The notes beneath the pieces were generated by a model. It saw nothing but the letters and a program-made list of their open reading frames with translations, ran no database searches and was not told the DNA's origin. The translations under genes were made by a program, and so were the position numbers. Below are positions 21,433 to 32,915 of a DNA stretch of 64,000 bases, one piece after another (positions within the stretch are counted from its first letter, which is position 1; the number at the start of each line of letters is the position of its first letter). Origin of the DNA: Sycon ciliatum (taxonomy: Eukaryota; Porifera; Calcarea; Leucosolenida; Sycettidae); assembly GCF_964019385.1 (NCBI RefSeq), contig NC_088654.1, positions 5,229,597 to 5,293,596 on the forward strand, in the 5' to 3' direction.

Positions 21433-22814
21433 CTATGTACAAGTAATGCCTTCACGTAAGAAACTGATATAACATGCAAATGGATTTATAGCCCGAACTA
21501 CAGACTGCATAGAGAGATACCGCTGTAATGATAGCACCTGAGCGCACTTTCCAATACTCATCGTTTCCTGCAACAGTCCATGTAGTCTAGTATGGTTTGC
21601 TTGCAGTTCATCAATGAAGCAGGAAATAGCTGCCTCGTGTTTATTCTTGTACTGTACTGATGTCACTTGCGTATGATCATCAGCATCATTCTATTTACGA
21701 GTAGTTATACACACTGCTAGTCTGCGGAGAAAAAAACGTTTGCGGAAGATATGTAAAGGATCTGGCTTCCTGGTTTTAAAACAAGTGTATAAAATATTGG
21801 CACGCCAGAAAGGCTAACGGAACTGTGCAGCGTTGTCAATGCCAAGTTAGTGTTCATCGTCCCTTAATTGGTTCAATTCAGGTGGCACCACCCGAAGCTG
21901 TGTTCGTCTCCCCCTAGCTAGGTCTACCCTATTCGTAAATTCCCCTTTCTTTTCCTCCTACTTCACGTGGCTCCAACTGCCTCCCAGTGTTAGACAAGCT
22001 CCAGATATGCCCAAATTCCGTTCCCTCGTCAGACAGCACTTCAGTATCTCCCAGTAAACAAAGTCACAGTCATCATTTCCGCTGCATAGCTCGCTGATCA
22101 TCCCATTGCTTTGTAAGTTGCTAATTCATTCCCACTTTGTGTACGTGCTCTTTATTTTCTTTTTTATCTTCTTCCGTGGTTGGTCTCACCCTCTCCTCAA
22201 TTCAATTGGCTGTCTTGACATGCCACGAGGTGCAGAAATAAATAAATAAATAATCTCTACCGCAATAAATATCGTACAATCGGCACTGGGTTTGAAAACA
22301 TCCAAATACACTGGATTTTAAGGTCCAAACTTCAAATTATTTTGAAGACCTTCGACGCCTTTCGATACCTTCCACTGATATGATCTGTATTTCGGTGTAG
22401 TCTCCCCTTTTTACGAGGTTGGTAGGTCCAACAATGTAAAGAAGCCTAACACAATCTCCATGAGATTTCCTGGGGCACTGGAAAGACTAGATTTAGCTAA
22501 ACAGGGCCATGTAGACTTGCAGCTTTGGCATTTCTAGTAATATCGCCTTTTGACTCTGTTTTAGCATATATCCTGGCTGATCTTTCGCAATGGTTACATT
22601 GTATTTCATTACGAATCACCTTCCTTCTCGCCCAGAAGCGTCGCAATGACTGGTTGTCCCGTATATCCCCCAAATTGGCCTTCCAAGAGTACTCTTCCTC
22701 CTCGTTGTCCATTATCGTACTTGGTTCCACAATCTGGGCTCCTCCTAGACGTGCACTTGCTGCTACTCCTCCAGGTGCAATAGCAGAAGCTGGGTCACTG
22801 ACCTTGGAATCTAT
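21433..22814 (-). pseudogene. Merlin-like family copy 3, decayed
   Basis: The N-terminal part (22497-22814) and C-terminal part (21433-21666) are recognisable. The start codon has become ATA (22814), the middle is full of changes, and a 396-bp LINE 3' end interrupts it at 21858-22253. It is the most diverged copy and belongs to neither subtype A nor B. The zinc-ribbon region starts with the usual CX2C (CNHC). Confidence 0.8.
21858..22253 (+). mobile_element. LINE 3' end or SINE inserted in copy 3
   Basis: The insertion interrupts the phrase GTTCATC/CTCTACCGCAATAA, which is continuous in every other gene copy. It ends in an (AAAT)n tail after GACATGCCACGAGGTGCAG. No coding part was recognised, so it is a short 5'-truncated insertion. 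Confidence 0.7.
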
Positions 22815-23167
22815 CTCGGCAGACGACGGTGTCACGCAAAATGCTAGCAGAGATCCAGTAACTTGCAAACACAGGCTTTAGACCAGTTTTTCTTTGTCGC
22901 AGGTAGTTTATAAAAGTCCCCTATTGATGACGTAATTATGCAGCGTGATGATTAATTATTTATCTCACTTACTCTTACTATATTTTCGAACTTCCAATGT
23001 AACCTAGAGCACAGTAACATTTGGGGAGATAATGATGTTCGCGATATTGTCGCTTGAATTGGCATTTTCGCATTCCACTTATGTATTTAGTGCGAATGGA
23101 CAAGATAATAATTATGATGGTCCCGTGCTAATCCTGATAATTATGTATCTATCTGAGCAGTCATGCA
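22815..23167. other. 5' flank of copy 3, no gene seen
   Basis: It is diverged but collinear with the upstream flanks of the other copies (GATGACGTAATTATG..., GATATTGTCGCTTGAATTGG). Confidence 0.5.
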
Positions 23168-23560
23168 GTTTATCAGCGCAGTCCTGTGGTACCAGCTCCC
23201 GCCTGATCTCCGTTCCGAGCCTAGCCACCTTCAGTCCTGTGCCCTGCTAAAAGCGCATCATGGCTCCGTTAAAATGCTTTGCGGCTAGTGTGTTTCAGTG
23301 GTATAGCGGACTGAAGAATATTAAACGTGTTTTGCAATATATGTAAGAAGCTATTTTGTAAATAGTATGTTCCCATTCCCTTTTTGCTTTGGTGTAGCCC
23401 TGAGGTTGATTTGCTTATTTATTTCTACCCTTCCTCTCTCCGTACTTCTGTCCCCCCTCTCTCTCATTACTTCTGTCGTCCACATGTATCAAAGCAAGCG
23501 AAATCGCCTGTTTGTGGTGCGACGTTAGATAAACTTCTACAACAACAACAACAACAGTCA
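23168..23560 (+). mobile_element. 5'-truncated LINE 3' end with (CAA)n tail
   Basis: It begins with the C-terminal LINE motif (LWYQLPPDLRSEPSHLQS), continues through a 3' UTR and ends in (CAA)n. CAGTCA on both sides is a probable target duplication. The uninterrupted target is seen at 53470-53480 (CAGCAGTCAAAGC). It is a different family from the 17081-20760 LINE, judging by tail and spacing. Confidence 0.7.
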
Positions 23561-24480
23561 AAGTACCTGTAGAAGTGGAGGATTGACAACCAGGGTTACG
23601 CGCTGACCTGGTCCCGCGCTGACCTGGTCCATCACGGACTAGGCGAGATCATACAGCAGCGCAAGAAAGAGATGCAACCTCTGCATCACCGAAAACAAAA
23701 AAAGTAGAATCACTGCCGACAACGACAAGCTGTTGAATAAGTGAAGCCAGATCATGGGAAAGTGTCAACACTGTAACAAGAACACACTCGCTCTCTTTAC
23801 CGCCACAACGCAAAACGGCAAGGTGTGACTCACGCTCTGGCATGTATGATCATACCTTGCATGCATGAATCTCACTCCTCAACCCTACCCTGTTAACCCT
23901 ATATGGACTGAACTCAATTTATGTGCAGAATTGTGACCTCAAATTCTTTTACTTTGAATTTGAAGTTGCAAAGCCGGAACCTCAGCTTCTATTTATTCAT
24001 GTTCTCTGCGTTTGGTCTTAATTCTCGACCACGCTCCACTAGCCGAAGAAAAAGATCGACACCCTCACTCTAGACATGTGGACTAGAAATATAACTATGC
24101 TAAACAGGTCAAAAAGTGGCTAGCAAAACCAGGCATACCGAATGGAAGACTCACTCGTAGCCAGGTGAGGTAGCAGACGAGCAGATAGGGATACTTGTAG
24201 TAACAACGCACGTAAATGGGATGAAGGATGGAAGGCCCCCACGAAAGCCATTGATCATGACAAAGGAAGTGTCAGACCCTGGACAAGTGACCAGACTGTG
24301 TGCTGGATGTGAAGAGTCTTGACCTGCATAATGGGAGGTGACGACAAGTTGACTGCACAGTGGAAAGCACGAGTGTTTGAACACCACATCCATTTTGCTT
24401 CTGATCAAAGACAGATACTAGGTCTGAATAGAGCCAAGTGGAAGAGCTGTCCATCTGTCAGCTATAGGGAAAGAAAATAC
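23561..24480. other. diverged copy of the short-frame block, then unrecognised sequence
   Basis: 23561-23960 matches 3290-3640 at lower identity, including the frame remnant at 23649-23843. 23961-24480 shows nothing recognisable. Confidence 0.45.
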
Positions 24481-25164
24481 TAATTTACAGCTAACGGTGA
24501 TTGTAGATGTTCCAACCAGTCGGTTTTGGATGAAAATCTGCACAATTTTGTCAGTGTTCTGTCTCATGCATGCTTCGTATGTTGATAACAAATTTGGAAC
24601 AGAATTTCGAAAGCGCCGGTCCTACGGTTTGTACGGCTCTGTTAATCTCACTGCCTTTCGTGGAAATATTCCCAAATCTTGTCAGCACTATTTTCCAAGG
24701 TCTCGGTTCAGGTCATCTTCTTTCAATCACTGTGACAAGGCTACAGTTGAATCACGTGACATATTCTTTTACAAATACACATACAGGCAACGTGCACACC
24801 AAAAATTGACAACTGACCGCAGGCAGAATATTTATGTTCGTGAAACTGTTACAAACTAATGACTTAGTGTACACTTCTGCAGTCAAAATGTTGAATTTCT
24901 CGTCGCTATTGTTAAGACATGCAAGTACAACATAAGTTACACTGGTTATAGGAGGACAAGTACACCAAACAGAAACAAAACAAAAACATTACGAACGTAC
25001 GGGTGGGTTTCTACAAACAAACAATAACGTGTTAATGAAGATCACGAGTAACACTTTTCACAAGCGTAATGCATTGAGCAGTCTGAAATTATGATTGGGT
25101 AGTATGAAATACTTTGAACTGAAAACACTCGGGTATATTCCAGAGTTCAGAAATGCCAAGTTTT
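24481..25164. other. 3' flank of copy 4
   Basis: It matches 34940-35290 and 49600-49940 and includes one 229-bp-type unit (about 24920-25150). Short frames only. Confidence 0.6.
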
Positions 25165-26142
25165 TTATGAAGTGCCTTCACGCAAAACATTGAGATAACA
25201 TGCAAACGGATTCTGGTTCAGACGTACAGACTGGATGTTGAAAAAGCGACGCAACGACAGCACCTGAGCGCACATTTCTAATGGCAGCTTAACCTTTAGC
25301 AGTAATTCTAGTCTAGCATAGGTATCTTGAACGTCTCCAATAAAGCAGGAAATGTCTGTTTCGTGATCCTTGTACTGCCCTGATGTCCCTTGTGTCTGAC
25401 CATCAACATCTGTACACGAGTATCCACGTGCACTGCTGGTCAGCCGGGAATGATCGATTGAGGAAGATTTGTAATAGATCCTGGTTTTTGGTCGTAACCA
25501 TTTGTCTAGAAATGTCGGCACGCAAGAAAGGTCACCAGAACGATCCGCCATAGTCACTGCAAAGTGACTGTTCTTCTCCACCGCAATAACAATCGTACTC
25601 GCGGGGTTTGGCTTGAAAACTTCAAAAAACACTGGATGTATAAGTCCTATCTTCAAATTCTCCTCAAGCAGCCCGAGAGTTTTGGAGAGCATCCACTCAT
25701 ATGAACTGAACTTCGGTTTGAGCTCTACTTTCGACGAAGTTGGTAGGTCAAACAATGTGAAGAAGCCTAGCACAATCTCCATGGGAGTTCCGTGGGCACT
25801 GGAAAGATTCGATTTAGCTACGATGGGCCATGAAGACTTGCAAGGGTTGCACTGCCAACGATACCCGCCTTTTTGATTACCAATATATATTTTGGCTGGT
25901 CTTTCGCAATTGTTACATCGGCTTTCATTACGAATCACTCTCCTTCTCGCTAAGAAGCGTAGAAATGACTCCTTGTCCTGTATATCTTCCGCAAGGTCTT
26001 TTCCAGAGTACAATTCCTTCTTCCACTGCTCATCGTCCAGTATCATACCTGGTTGCACAATCTGGGTTCCCGTTAGACGTGCATTGGCTGCTACTCCTCC
26101 AGACGCACCGGCAACAGCCGAGTCACCGACATTGGACTCCAT
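25165..26142 (-). CDS. Merlin/IS1595-like transposase-derived protein, catalytically dead (copy 4, subtype B)
   Basis: The 325-codon frame starts at the ATG at 26142. It carries the zinc ribbon (CNNC...CNPC) and the KWLRPKT segment, where the otherwise fixed PGT is PKT. The catalytic equivalents are Phe, Lys and Ser as in copy 1. Relative to subtype A it has LFDLPTSSKVELKPK and IYYKSSS in place of LFNLPASS and IIYKSSS. The AATAAA overlapping the stop in other copies is AAAAAA here. It is the only copy outside the two recent segmental duplications with an open frame, which makes it informative for selection tests. Confidence 0.72.
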   Translation of the reverse strand: MESNVGDSAVAGASGGVAANARLTGTQIVQPGMILDDEQWKKELYSGKDLAEDIQDKESFLRFLARRRVIRNESRCNNCERPAKIYIGNQKGGYRWQCNPCKSSWPIVAKSNLSSAHGTPMEIVLGFFTLFDLPTSSKVELKPKFSSYEWMLSKTLGLLEENLKIGLIHPVFFEVFKPNPASTIVIAVEKNSHFAVTMADRSGDLSCVPTFLDKWLRPKTRIYYKSSSIDHSRLTSSARGYSCTDVDGQTQGTSGQYKDHETDISCFIGDVQDTYARLELLLKVKLPLEMCAQVLSLRRFFNIQSVRLNQNPFACYLNVLREGTS

Positions 26143-26890
26143 CTTGGCGGACGACGGTGTCACATCAAACTTTAGGAGATATCCAGTTACCTGACGACAA
26201 AGGCTTTCGACCAGTTATTATTTCGGAAGCAGTTTATACAAGTCCCCCAGTGATGACATAATTCCCCAACGTGATGATGTTTTCACTTGCTCTTACGATA
26301 TTGTTCAACTAGCAATGTCACTAGGTGCAGAGTAACATCTTTACAGATAATAACGCTCGCAATTTTGGCGCTTGAATTTGCATTTTCGTTATATACACGT
26401 ATTATACACGTATATAATATTATTTAGTGGGAATCGAAACACCATTGTGAGGGTTACTTTCTAATCCTCACAATTCTTCTATCTTCCAAACTGTGATGGA
26501 TTAGAGGTTTCCACCGAACTTGCCCATTTTCTTCACCATTTTCACCACCCCCTCCCTCCCCCTCTCACCCATTCCTGCAGCGCTATGTTACTGCAAACTC
26601 AGTGTTGTGTCAGTGATGTATTCAATGGGAAACTTCTATCCTTAGTCTATTTTGAAAATAAATCCGAAAATATTTAGCACACATCGTGTGCAGGCAAAGA
26701 ATGAACTCTGTTGAATCTCGTTGCCTGCTTCCAAAATTCTCGCCAAGCCTACTCAATCGGCGGAACTTTCTCGATAGCATTAAACTACACTGGTTTATGA
26801 CCTTGATTATATTTATCTAACTTTCAGTGATGTCCTCTCACTGAAGACCCTCACGAGGAAAGGTGTTGAGAAACAAACCATTCCAGAGAT
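26143..26890. other. 5' flank of copy 4, no gene seen
   Basis: Collinear with 7315-8175 and 63211-64000. Confidence 0.6.
26389..26395 (-). promoter_or_regulatory. TATA-like box upstream of copy 4
   Basis: TATATAA on the minus strand, about 247 bp from the ATG, as in subtype A copies. Confidence 0.35.
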
Positions 26891-27623
26891 GACGTGTGCA
26901 TGCTCCGGGGCATGTACTTAAGGTGGCTCGCGCCTATTTCCAAACTCGTCTTCTGCGCAGGTTCTCGCCCATCCTACGTTCGAGAAAAGTCCATGCAGAG
27001 TTTGCGCAGCGAGCTTGTAGCGCACTCCAGTTTCGAGGGGTCCAGCTCGAGCACATGGCCTGAGTACGAAACTCTCGTACTCGAGTCTAGAGTGTGAGCT
27101 TTTTTCTTCTTTTTTTCACTCCTTCACTTGGCTACTTTTTTTATGTACATTTTTTACTTGTGGAAATTGTCCCGTGTCAGAGAAGTGTTGGGATGTCCCT
27201 TCCAGCAGGCACTGCCCATGCCCATGGTCGGCTTCGAAAAAAGAGTAGAATAAAAGCGTTCGAGTCTATGTGGATGTCTTGGAAGGAATGGGGGACGGCA
27301 CAGACGGGTACGTGAATGTGCAAAATCTGAGTATTTTGTATTTTCGTTGAATTGGTTCAAGTGACTTGGCGAGTCCCTTCCACAGTAGAACGCCATCCCT
27401 CACAAAATTTGTCTGACTATTTTGTCAAGAATTTTTTTTTTTTGGCAGTGCACAAGTAACATGTAACAGTTGATCCGATGCGACCAGCGGGCTGCAGCGC
27501 ATTAATGCATGTGTGTACATTGTATTAACTCCAAAGCACGAAAAAGGCCAAAAACTAAACCAAGAACATGTGCAATAACATGTTATTTAGAAAGACAGAA
27601 CAAGTGAACAATTAGTCAGTCCA
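26891..27623. other. no gene recognised
   Basis: The sequence leaves the family repeat here. A T-run ending in GGCAG near 27430-27450 resembles a splice acceptor, but no exon follows it clearly. Confidence 0.3.
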
Positions 27624-27944
27624 TTGTTCATGATGATCTCCGACGGTTACGTCGGCAAGCGAGCCTCCGCCACTGCCAAAGCAGCGTGGGCTCCGCAGGA
27701 GGGTGCAAATTTCAAACCAAAATTTAAACGCCTACAACCTCGAATGCACATGATACAGGATTTCAGAAGGCTGAAGGAATTTTGTCAAGAATGGCCGTTC
27801 TATAATGATCAATCGACTCTGAAGCCAGTGGATTGTGGAGGTCGCCTTGCATATCAATTGAAATGGTCACGAATGTACGAAAGTATTTTTGATTCGAACA
27901 TGTACTGGACAACGTGGTTGCATTGTGTCTGTGGAGCCTACTAG
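27624..27944 (+). CDS. hypothetical 106-residue frame
   Basis: An ATG-to-TAG frame of non-repetitive composition (FKRLQPRMHMIQDFRRLKEF..., SRMYESIFDSNMYW). No family was recognised, no second copy exists in the window, and there is no signal peptide or membrane segment. It could be a small gene or chance. Confidence 0.2.
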   Translation: MFMMISDGYVGKRASATAKAAWAPQEGANFKPKFKRLQPRMHMIQDFRRLKEFCQEWPFYNDQSTLKPVDCGGRLAYQLKWSRMYESIFDSNMYWTTWLHCVCGAY

Positions 27945-28218
27945 AGGGTACTACTGTAGTATCTCACCATTTCTTTATGGTAATCGCTGTCCACCAAAAA
28001 CTCTCCTATAGTTATTGCCAAGGCTTGATCACAGCGGTACACTGAGTTTTTGTTGAGAAATTCCTTCAATTTCTTGTCTTATCGCTCAGTGCTTGAGCGT
28101 TTTATTTAGGCTGCATTTTTTAGAGATTGATATTAACCAGTATGTGTTTCACATCACTCCTGACGAGAATAAGCATTTGAAAGCAACACTGGCTGACAGC
28201 AATCATGCTCCCAAGGCT

Positions 28219-28258
<40 letters not shown>

Positions 28259-28564
28259 AAGGGTGTGCATGGCAATTTGGTAGAGTATGTGTGAAAGTCC
28301 ACTATAATACTTCAAGTTTATTCACAAACACAAGTACATCGCAAAATTGTGCCTTCGTATCGTATATTGTCCGTTCATAACTTTGACTAGCCCTAACCTG
28401 CTGTCTGACAGGTGTGTCATTGGTGAATGTACATGTATACTCTCTCCCTTCACAACTACGTGCATGTAACACAATATTCACAGTGCACTTGCAATGCATA
28501 TAGCTAGATCAATGCACAGTAATCAGTAAATTGTGGCTGCCTCTGTCACATTGTCATATGCATG
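27945..28564. other. no gene recognised, one TG microsatellite
   Basis: A (TG)n tract at about 28222-28255 lies in otherwise unassigned sequence. Confidence 0.5.
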
Positions 28565-28747
28565 CTACGTACATTCTAAATCATCGAAAATGCCAAAACC
28601 TATTTCCACGTGTGCAGAAGAAGATTGAACACATTCTTTCCTTGCATCTGCACCTTGATCTTTGAAGGATGATGGCGTTCCTGCGGATGCGGAAAACTCG
28701 GCCTCTAGCTGAGTCAGACGCGAACCGTGATTTTTTTTCCTTGACAT
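28565..28747 (-). other. short frame related to duplicated-block sequence
   Basis: A 60-codon frame contains AEFSASAGTP and KDQGADA. Similar sequence lies on the minus strand near 5090-5165 and 55300-55390 in the SD1 block, so three diverged copies exist. It may be an exon remnant or a small repeat. Confidence 0.25.
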
Positions 28748-28868
28748 TGGTGGATGGCATCAGTCACATCTAAGAGTGACACTCTATCTCAAACATATTT
28801 ACGCAAAGAATTAGTAATCTTTTCTTGATTGGAGCGATGGCCTGCAGGCGTGCGATCATGTGTGTGCC

Positions 28869-28873
<5 letters not shown>

Positions 28874-28906
<33 letters not shown>

Positions 28907-28980
28907 AGTCACTGTTTACGAGCACGTTTGTGCGAGTGTGTGGTGTGTGCGTGTGTGTGTGTGTGTGTTTGTGTGTCTGG
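28874..28980 (+). repeat. (TG)n microsatellite, interrupted
   Basis: Two TG tracts are separated by unique sequence. They produce Cys/Val-rich frames that are not genes. Confidence 0.9.
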
Positions 28981-29036
28981 CCTGGTATGAGGTTGCTCAG
29001 GATAGGTCTGCCTGGCGGGTGGACTGTCCTATCTGC

Positions 29037-29440
29037 CATCCGTCGTTTCGCCAGCCAGGTGACAAACAAGGCACAAATGTGGCGCAGAGCAAAGTCTCCC
29101 CATCCACGATCAGCGTGGTGCTGTGCAGTGTAGTAAATGCAGAAGGTGGTTTCACTCTCGTGGTGGCTTGCGTGTGCATCATTGTTTGCCCTATGGAACC
29201 ATCGAAAGTGTCCGTGCCGCCATCATCTATTCCGCTCAGGGTCCAAGCTTCTCTCTTGTGTTTGACATGCAATCGGCAATTCAAGTCAGTGCCTGGTTTC
29301 AGACGTCACATGTGCAACCGTGGCCATCGGGTAACCAAGTCTGCCAGAGCATCATATGGTGTCCGCTGTTCTCGCTGCAGCCGTCAGTTCCGTCGACAGA
29401 GTGACCTGAGTCGTCATCTCCTGACAATGACTCTGGCTTC
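29037..29440 (+). pseudogene. C2H2 zinc-finger fragment, probably retroelement-derived
   Basis: In two forward frames the sequence encodes finger-like units: QCSKCRRWFHSRGGLRVHHC in one frame, then CLTCNRQFKSVPGFRRHMC and CSRCSRQFRRQSDLSRHL in another. This implies one frameshift. The short GL(S/R)xH spacing resembles fingers at the N terminus of some LINE proteins. No reverse transcriptase adjoins it, so origin is uncertain. Confidence 0.45.
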
Positions 29441-29489
29441 TTTCGGAATGGTGTGGCCCTTGGGCAACCATGCTACAGTAGCAGTAGTA

Positions 29490-29490
29490 G

Positions 29491-29542
<52 letters not shown>
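29490..29542 (+). repeat. (TG)n microsatellite
   Basis: About 25 TG units directly precede the tRNA-derived SINE head. Confidence 0.95.
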
Positions 29543-29545
<3 letters not shown>

Positions 29546-29747
29546 GTATGGTGCAGTGGTATGTGCAGCGATTTCCAATCGATAGGTTGCGGGTTCGATT
29601 CCCGACGATTATGGTCACACACGTCTTTCTTCTCTTTCTCAGACTCTTCCTGACTTTTCTTTCATTCTCCTGGGTGGTTACCAACAGCCAGTGCATGCCG
29701 GAGTATGTGGTGTGATGTGTGTGCGGGAAAAAAATAAAATAAAAAAG
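29543..29747 (+). mobile_element. tRNA-derived SINE
   Basis: The head (29543-29614) has a perfect Pol III A box (TGGTGCAGTGGT at 29549-29560) and B box (GGTTCGATTCC at 29592-29602) about 31 bp apart. Acceptor-stem pairing is partial, so it is not a functional tRNA gene. A unique body follows, and an A-rich tail ends near 29747. The parent tRNA is not certain. Confidence 0.7.
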
Positions 29748-29944
29748 ACCAAAAATAGGGATTCACTGGCCAGAAAAATCACTTCAAATAGCTGTATGGT
29801 GTAGACCAGGCTGAATAGTGACGGTCAATTCTTCAGCCTTGCAAGCTGTTGAAAGGTGCAATCCCAGCACAAGTTGCTATGGCTTCTGCCGTAGCATTGC
29901 TATCATCGCCTCTGGCGATGGGCGTCAAAGGTCAAAGGTCAAAG

Positions 29945-30020
29945 GTGTGTGTGTGTGTGTGTGTTCTGCCTCGCCTAATAGCTATCATCGCCTTCGGCGA
30001 TGGGCTTTCAAAAGTTCCAA

Positions 30021-30072
<52 letters not shown>

Positions 30073-30207
30073 CTGGAGCGCCACTGGGTGGTGTGCTCTT
30101 TCTCTCTCTCTGCTGCCCCTCCGCGGCCGAGTGGTAGTGGCTCGACAGGACAGGTGTGTGTGTGCGTGTGTGTTTGTGCGTGTATAGGTGCACGAGTGTG
30201 TATAGGT

Positions 30208-30252
<45 letters not shown>

Positions 30253-30270
30253 TGTCTGGTATGTGTGTGA
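29945..30270 (+). repeat. cluster of (TG)n microsatellites
   Basis: Three long TG tracts alternate with short unique sequence. A duplicated hairpin phrase CATCGCCT(C/T)(T/C)GGCGATGG lies near 29907 and 29986. Confidence 0.85.
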
Positions 30271-30302
30271 TATGTGTGTGTACACTTGTGTCAATGTAAA
30301 TT

Positions 30303-31985
30303 GCAGGGTTCACGATGGACTCTATACACTTAGACGTTATGGGCAGAAGTGATATCGGTCGGTAGTTCCTGGGGTTCGACTTGGGGCTTTCCTTGTGTAC
30401 GGGTACGACGTTGGCAACTTTCCACATGGCAGGTTGATGACCACTGCAAAAGCACAGGGTAAACAGCTTGGATATTGGCAGGGCCAGAGAGTCAGCACTT
30501 TTTCTCCGCACTCTAGCGGGTGCTGCATCAGGCCCTGTGGCTTTACTTGGATTCAGGGCTCGGAGTGTCTGCCGTACGGTGGCTTGGCGGGAGTGTACTG
30601 TTGCAAGCGTATTTGCGCTGGCGGACATGCGGGAACGGCCCCGCCTGTTCTGCATTCATTGTCTGGGCTACACTTCTGGGCAAAGTACTTCCCGATAATG
30701 TTTGCCTTGTCGTGGCTTTTGGTGCATTCCATGCCATCGGGGTCAACTAGGACTGGGATGGAGCTGTCCAGGCCATGCCCTCCAACTCGTTTAATCACGC
30801 TTCACCACTCTCTGTCCTGCAGGCTGCCCGTCCGGAGCCGTTGCTTGACATTGTCCAGATGTCTGGCTTTGGCTCTTGCTAGACATCCTGTTCAGTCAAG
30901 GTAGGCTAGCTTGTATGTACACTGGAGCGCTCCATTTCTTGGGTCGTCGCGGAATTTCCGCCAGGCATTGCGCTTTATGTCAACTGTTGCAGAGCATTCT
31001 GGCGTCCACCAGATTGGGTCCTGCGGTCTGGTCTTGAAGACCTTGGATGGCATGAAGCGTTGCATTCCCTCAGTGATTCGCATGGTCAGAAACTCACGTG
31101 ATATGTTAGGGTCGTCGCCGATTGTTGTGTCCCAGTCAGTAGTCCGGAGGAAGGCAGAGAGGCGGGGCCAGTCAGCCCGCTGGTATCGCCATACTGTACG
31201 AGTGGTGGGTTCGTCTACAGATGCAGTAAGCTGGAAGTCGGCAATGACAACAGCATGGTCTGATCTGCCAAGAGAAGGTTGGGTGGTGGTAGACACAGTT
31301 CCAGGCACATCTGACATGACGAGGTCAAGGATGTTTTCTCCACGAGTGGCTGAGGTGACGTTTTGTCGGAGACTATGTACACAGCACATGTCTTCTGAAG
31401 CTTCTCCAGCAGCCGAGGTGCGTGGACTTCCAAGCCATTCCCGCTTGTGGGCATTGAGGTCCCCTGCCACAATAATGTGTGAGCAAGACTGCCTGGCTTT
31501 GTCGATGTCAGATTCCAGCTGGGTGAAGATACTGCATTCGCTGTCTGCACTCGTCCCAGGTCTGTAGTCAGCACAGATGCCAAATTTCATGCCTGACGGT
31601 GCATCAACACTAATCCAAAGAGTTTCACACTCAGAGTTGATGTCCAGTTGTTTGTACACCCTCCCTTCTTTCAGCCACATGGCGACTCCACCGCCTTGCG
31701 CTGTCCGGTCTCGACGTATTGGGGGGGGGGGGGGTAATAGCCAGTGATTGAGACTTCCGCAACTGTAGCCTTGTTGGGCGAAAGTTTGGTCTCCGTGACT
31801 ACAGCGATGTCTGCATGCAGGCTCTTCAGAGTATGCTAAAGCTCATCCATTTTGTTGCAGATTCTGAATGCATTCGTGAGCAGGAGACGGAGTGAGGGGG
31901 ACTTAGTTTTCATTGTGACCGTTGGCGTTGTTTGGGTTGGTGCATGGCCTACATTGGGTGGTGGGCTCCTGGGTCTGTGTATCCT
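30303..31985 (-). mobile_element. second copy of the APE-type LINE, 3'-truncated
   Basis: This copy matches 18745-20430 in the first LINE: the RT start with an intact NYRPISLLP, RT fingers, endonuclease (30892-31680) and the PPPNVGHAPTQTTP upstream segment. It stops about 20 residues into the RT, against the TG microsatellite cluster. A frameshift lies near 30650 and a G-run of 13-14 expands the site near 31724. Loss of the 3' half is unusual for a LINE and implies later deletion or recombination. Confidence 0.85.
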
Positions 31986-31989
31986 GCTG

Positions 31990-32146
31990 GGGTGGCTGCG
32001 CACCATGCTGTCCCTGTATGGAATGTCCTGCCACCCGCCGTCCTCAGCGAGCCACCTGACCGGAAACGGCTGCAAAGTTTCAAAGTGTCTGTCTTCTGGC
32101 ACCTCCGTGCCAAGCAATGGCACTGGGCCACTGACACTTTGTAAGA
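31990..32146 (+). mobile_element. LINE 3'-terminal coding fragment
   Basis: The plus strand reads WNVLPPAVLSEPPDRKRLQSFK...WATDTL and stops. This is a C terminus of the same type as 17466 and 38573. It lies head to head with LINE copy 2. Confidence 0.65.
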
Positions 32147-32293
32147 TGTATGCACATATGCCCACACACTGCTGCATATTGCCATACGCCTCGTGCCCTG
32201 CTTGCTCTTTTCTTTGGATCGAAATGTGCACCTCTTACGCATTATATAATTATACTTTATTTAGCTCTCTCCCCCTCTCTTGCCCCCCAACCC

Positions 32294-32475
<182 letters not shown>

Positions 32476-32571
32476 GGCGCGCCTGGTTGTAATGAAGCCG
32501 AGACCTAAGGTCGGCAGAGCATCCCACACCACGCCACCACTCCCCTTATTCATGGTTCACACATGACGGGT

Positions 32572-32915
32572 TTACGTGGCTCTATTTAAAAAAAGCCCAG
32601 CGCACTTCTGTATGTATCCACACGTTGATTTCACATCCTGCGAGGCGATGCGCAGAATCGCCATGGCCACAATGCGTCTTAGGACCTCGCCCACACCGAT
32701 CGGGCGGACGCCAGGCTGTTTATCCAAGGCAATCAAACGGCACGCCAGGAATGGAACCAGTCCCTCCGTGGGCAGAAGGCCAGTCGCCAATATGCGGGAA
32801 AGATCAGCTACGGCCTGACACATGATAGTTAAGGCTCCACCAAAGGCAGAGCACATACGTCTCCAACAGGCTGAGTCCAGCCCAGAGGGGCCGGCTGAAC
32901 TGATGCCACGGATTT
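32572..32915 (-). pseudogene. retroelement reverse-transcriptase fragment
   Basis: The minus-strand frame reads AGPSGLDSACWRRM, then LIALDKQPGVRPIGVGEVLR, a fingers-region signature found in metazoan retroelement RTs. It ends before the palm motifs. The element class cannot be settled from this part. It lies at the left edge of duplication SD2 and is absent from the other copy, where the Gypsy 3' LTR abuts instead. Confidence 0.55.

Noticed and set aside
29543..29614. Functional tRNA gene
   Set aside because: The Pol III boxes are perfect, but the acceptor and anticodon stems do not pair fully and an A-tailed body follows. This fits a SINE.
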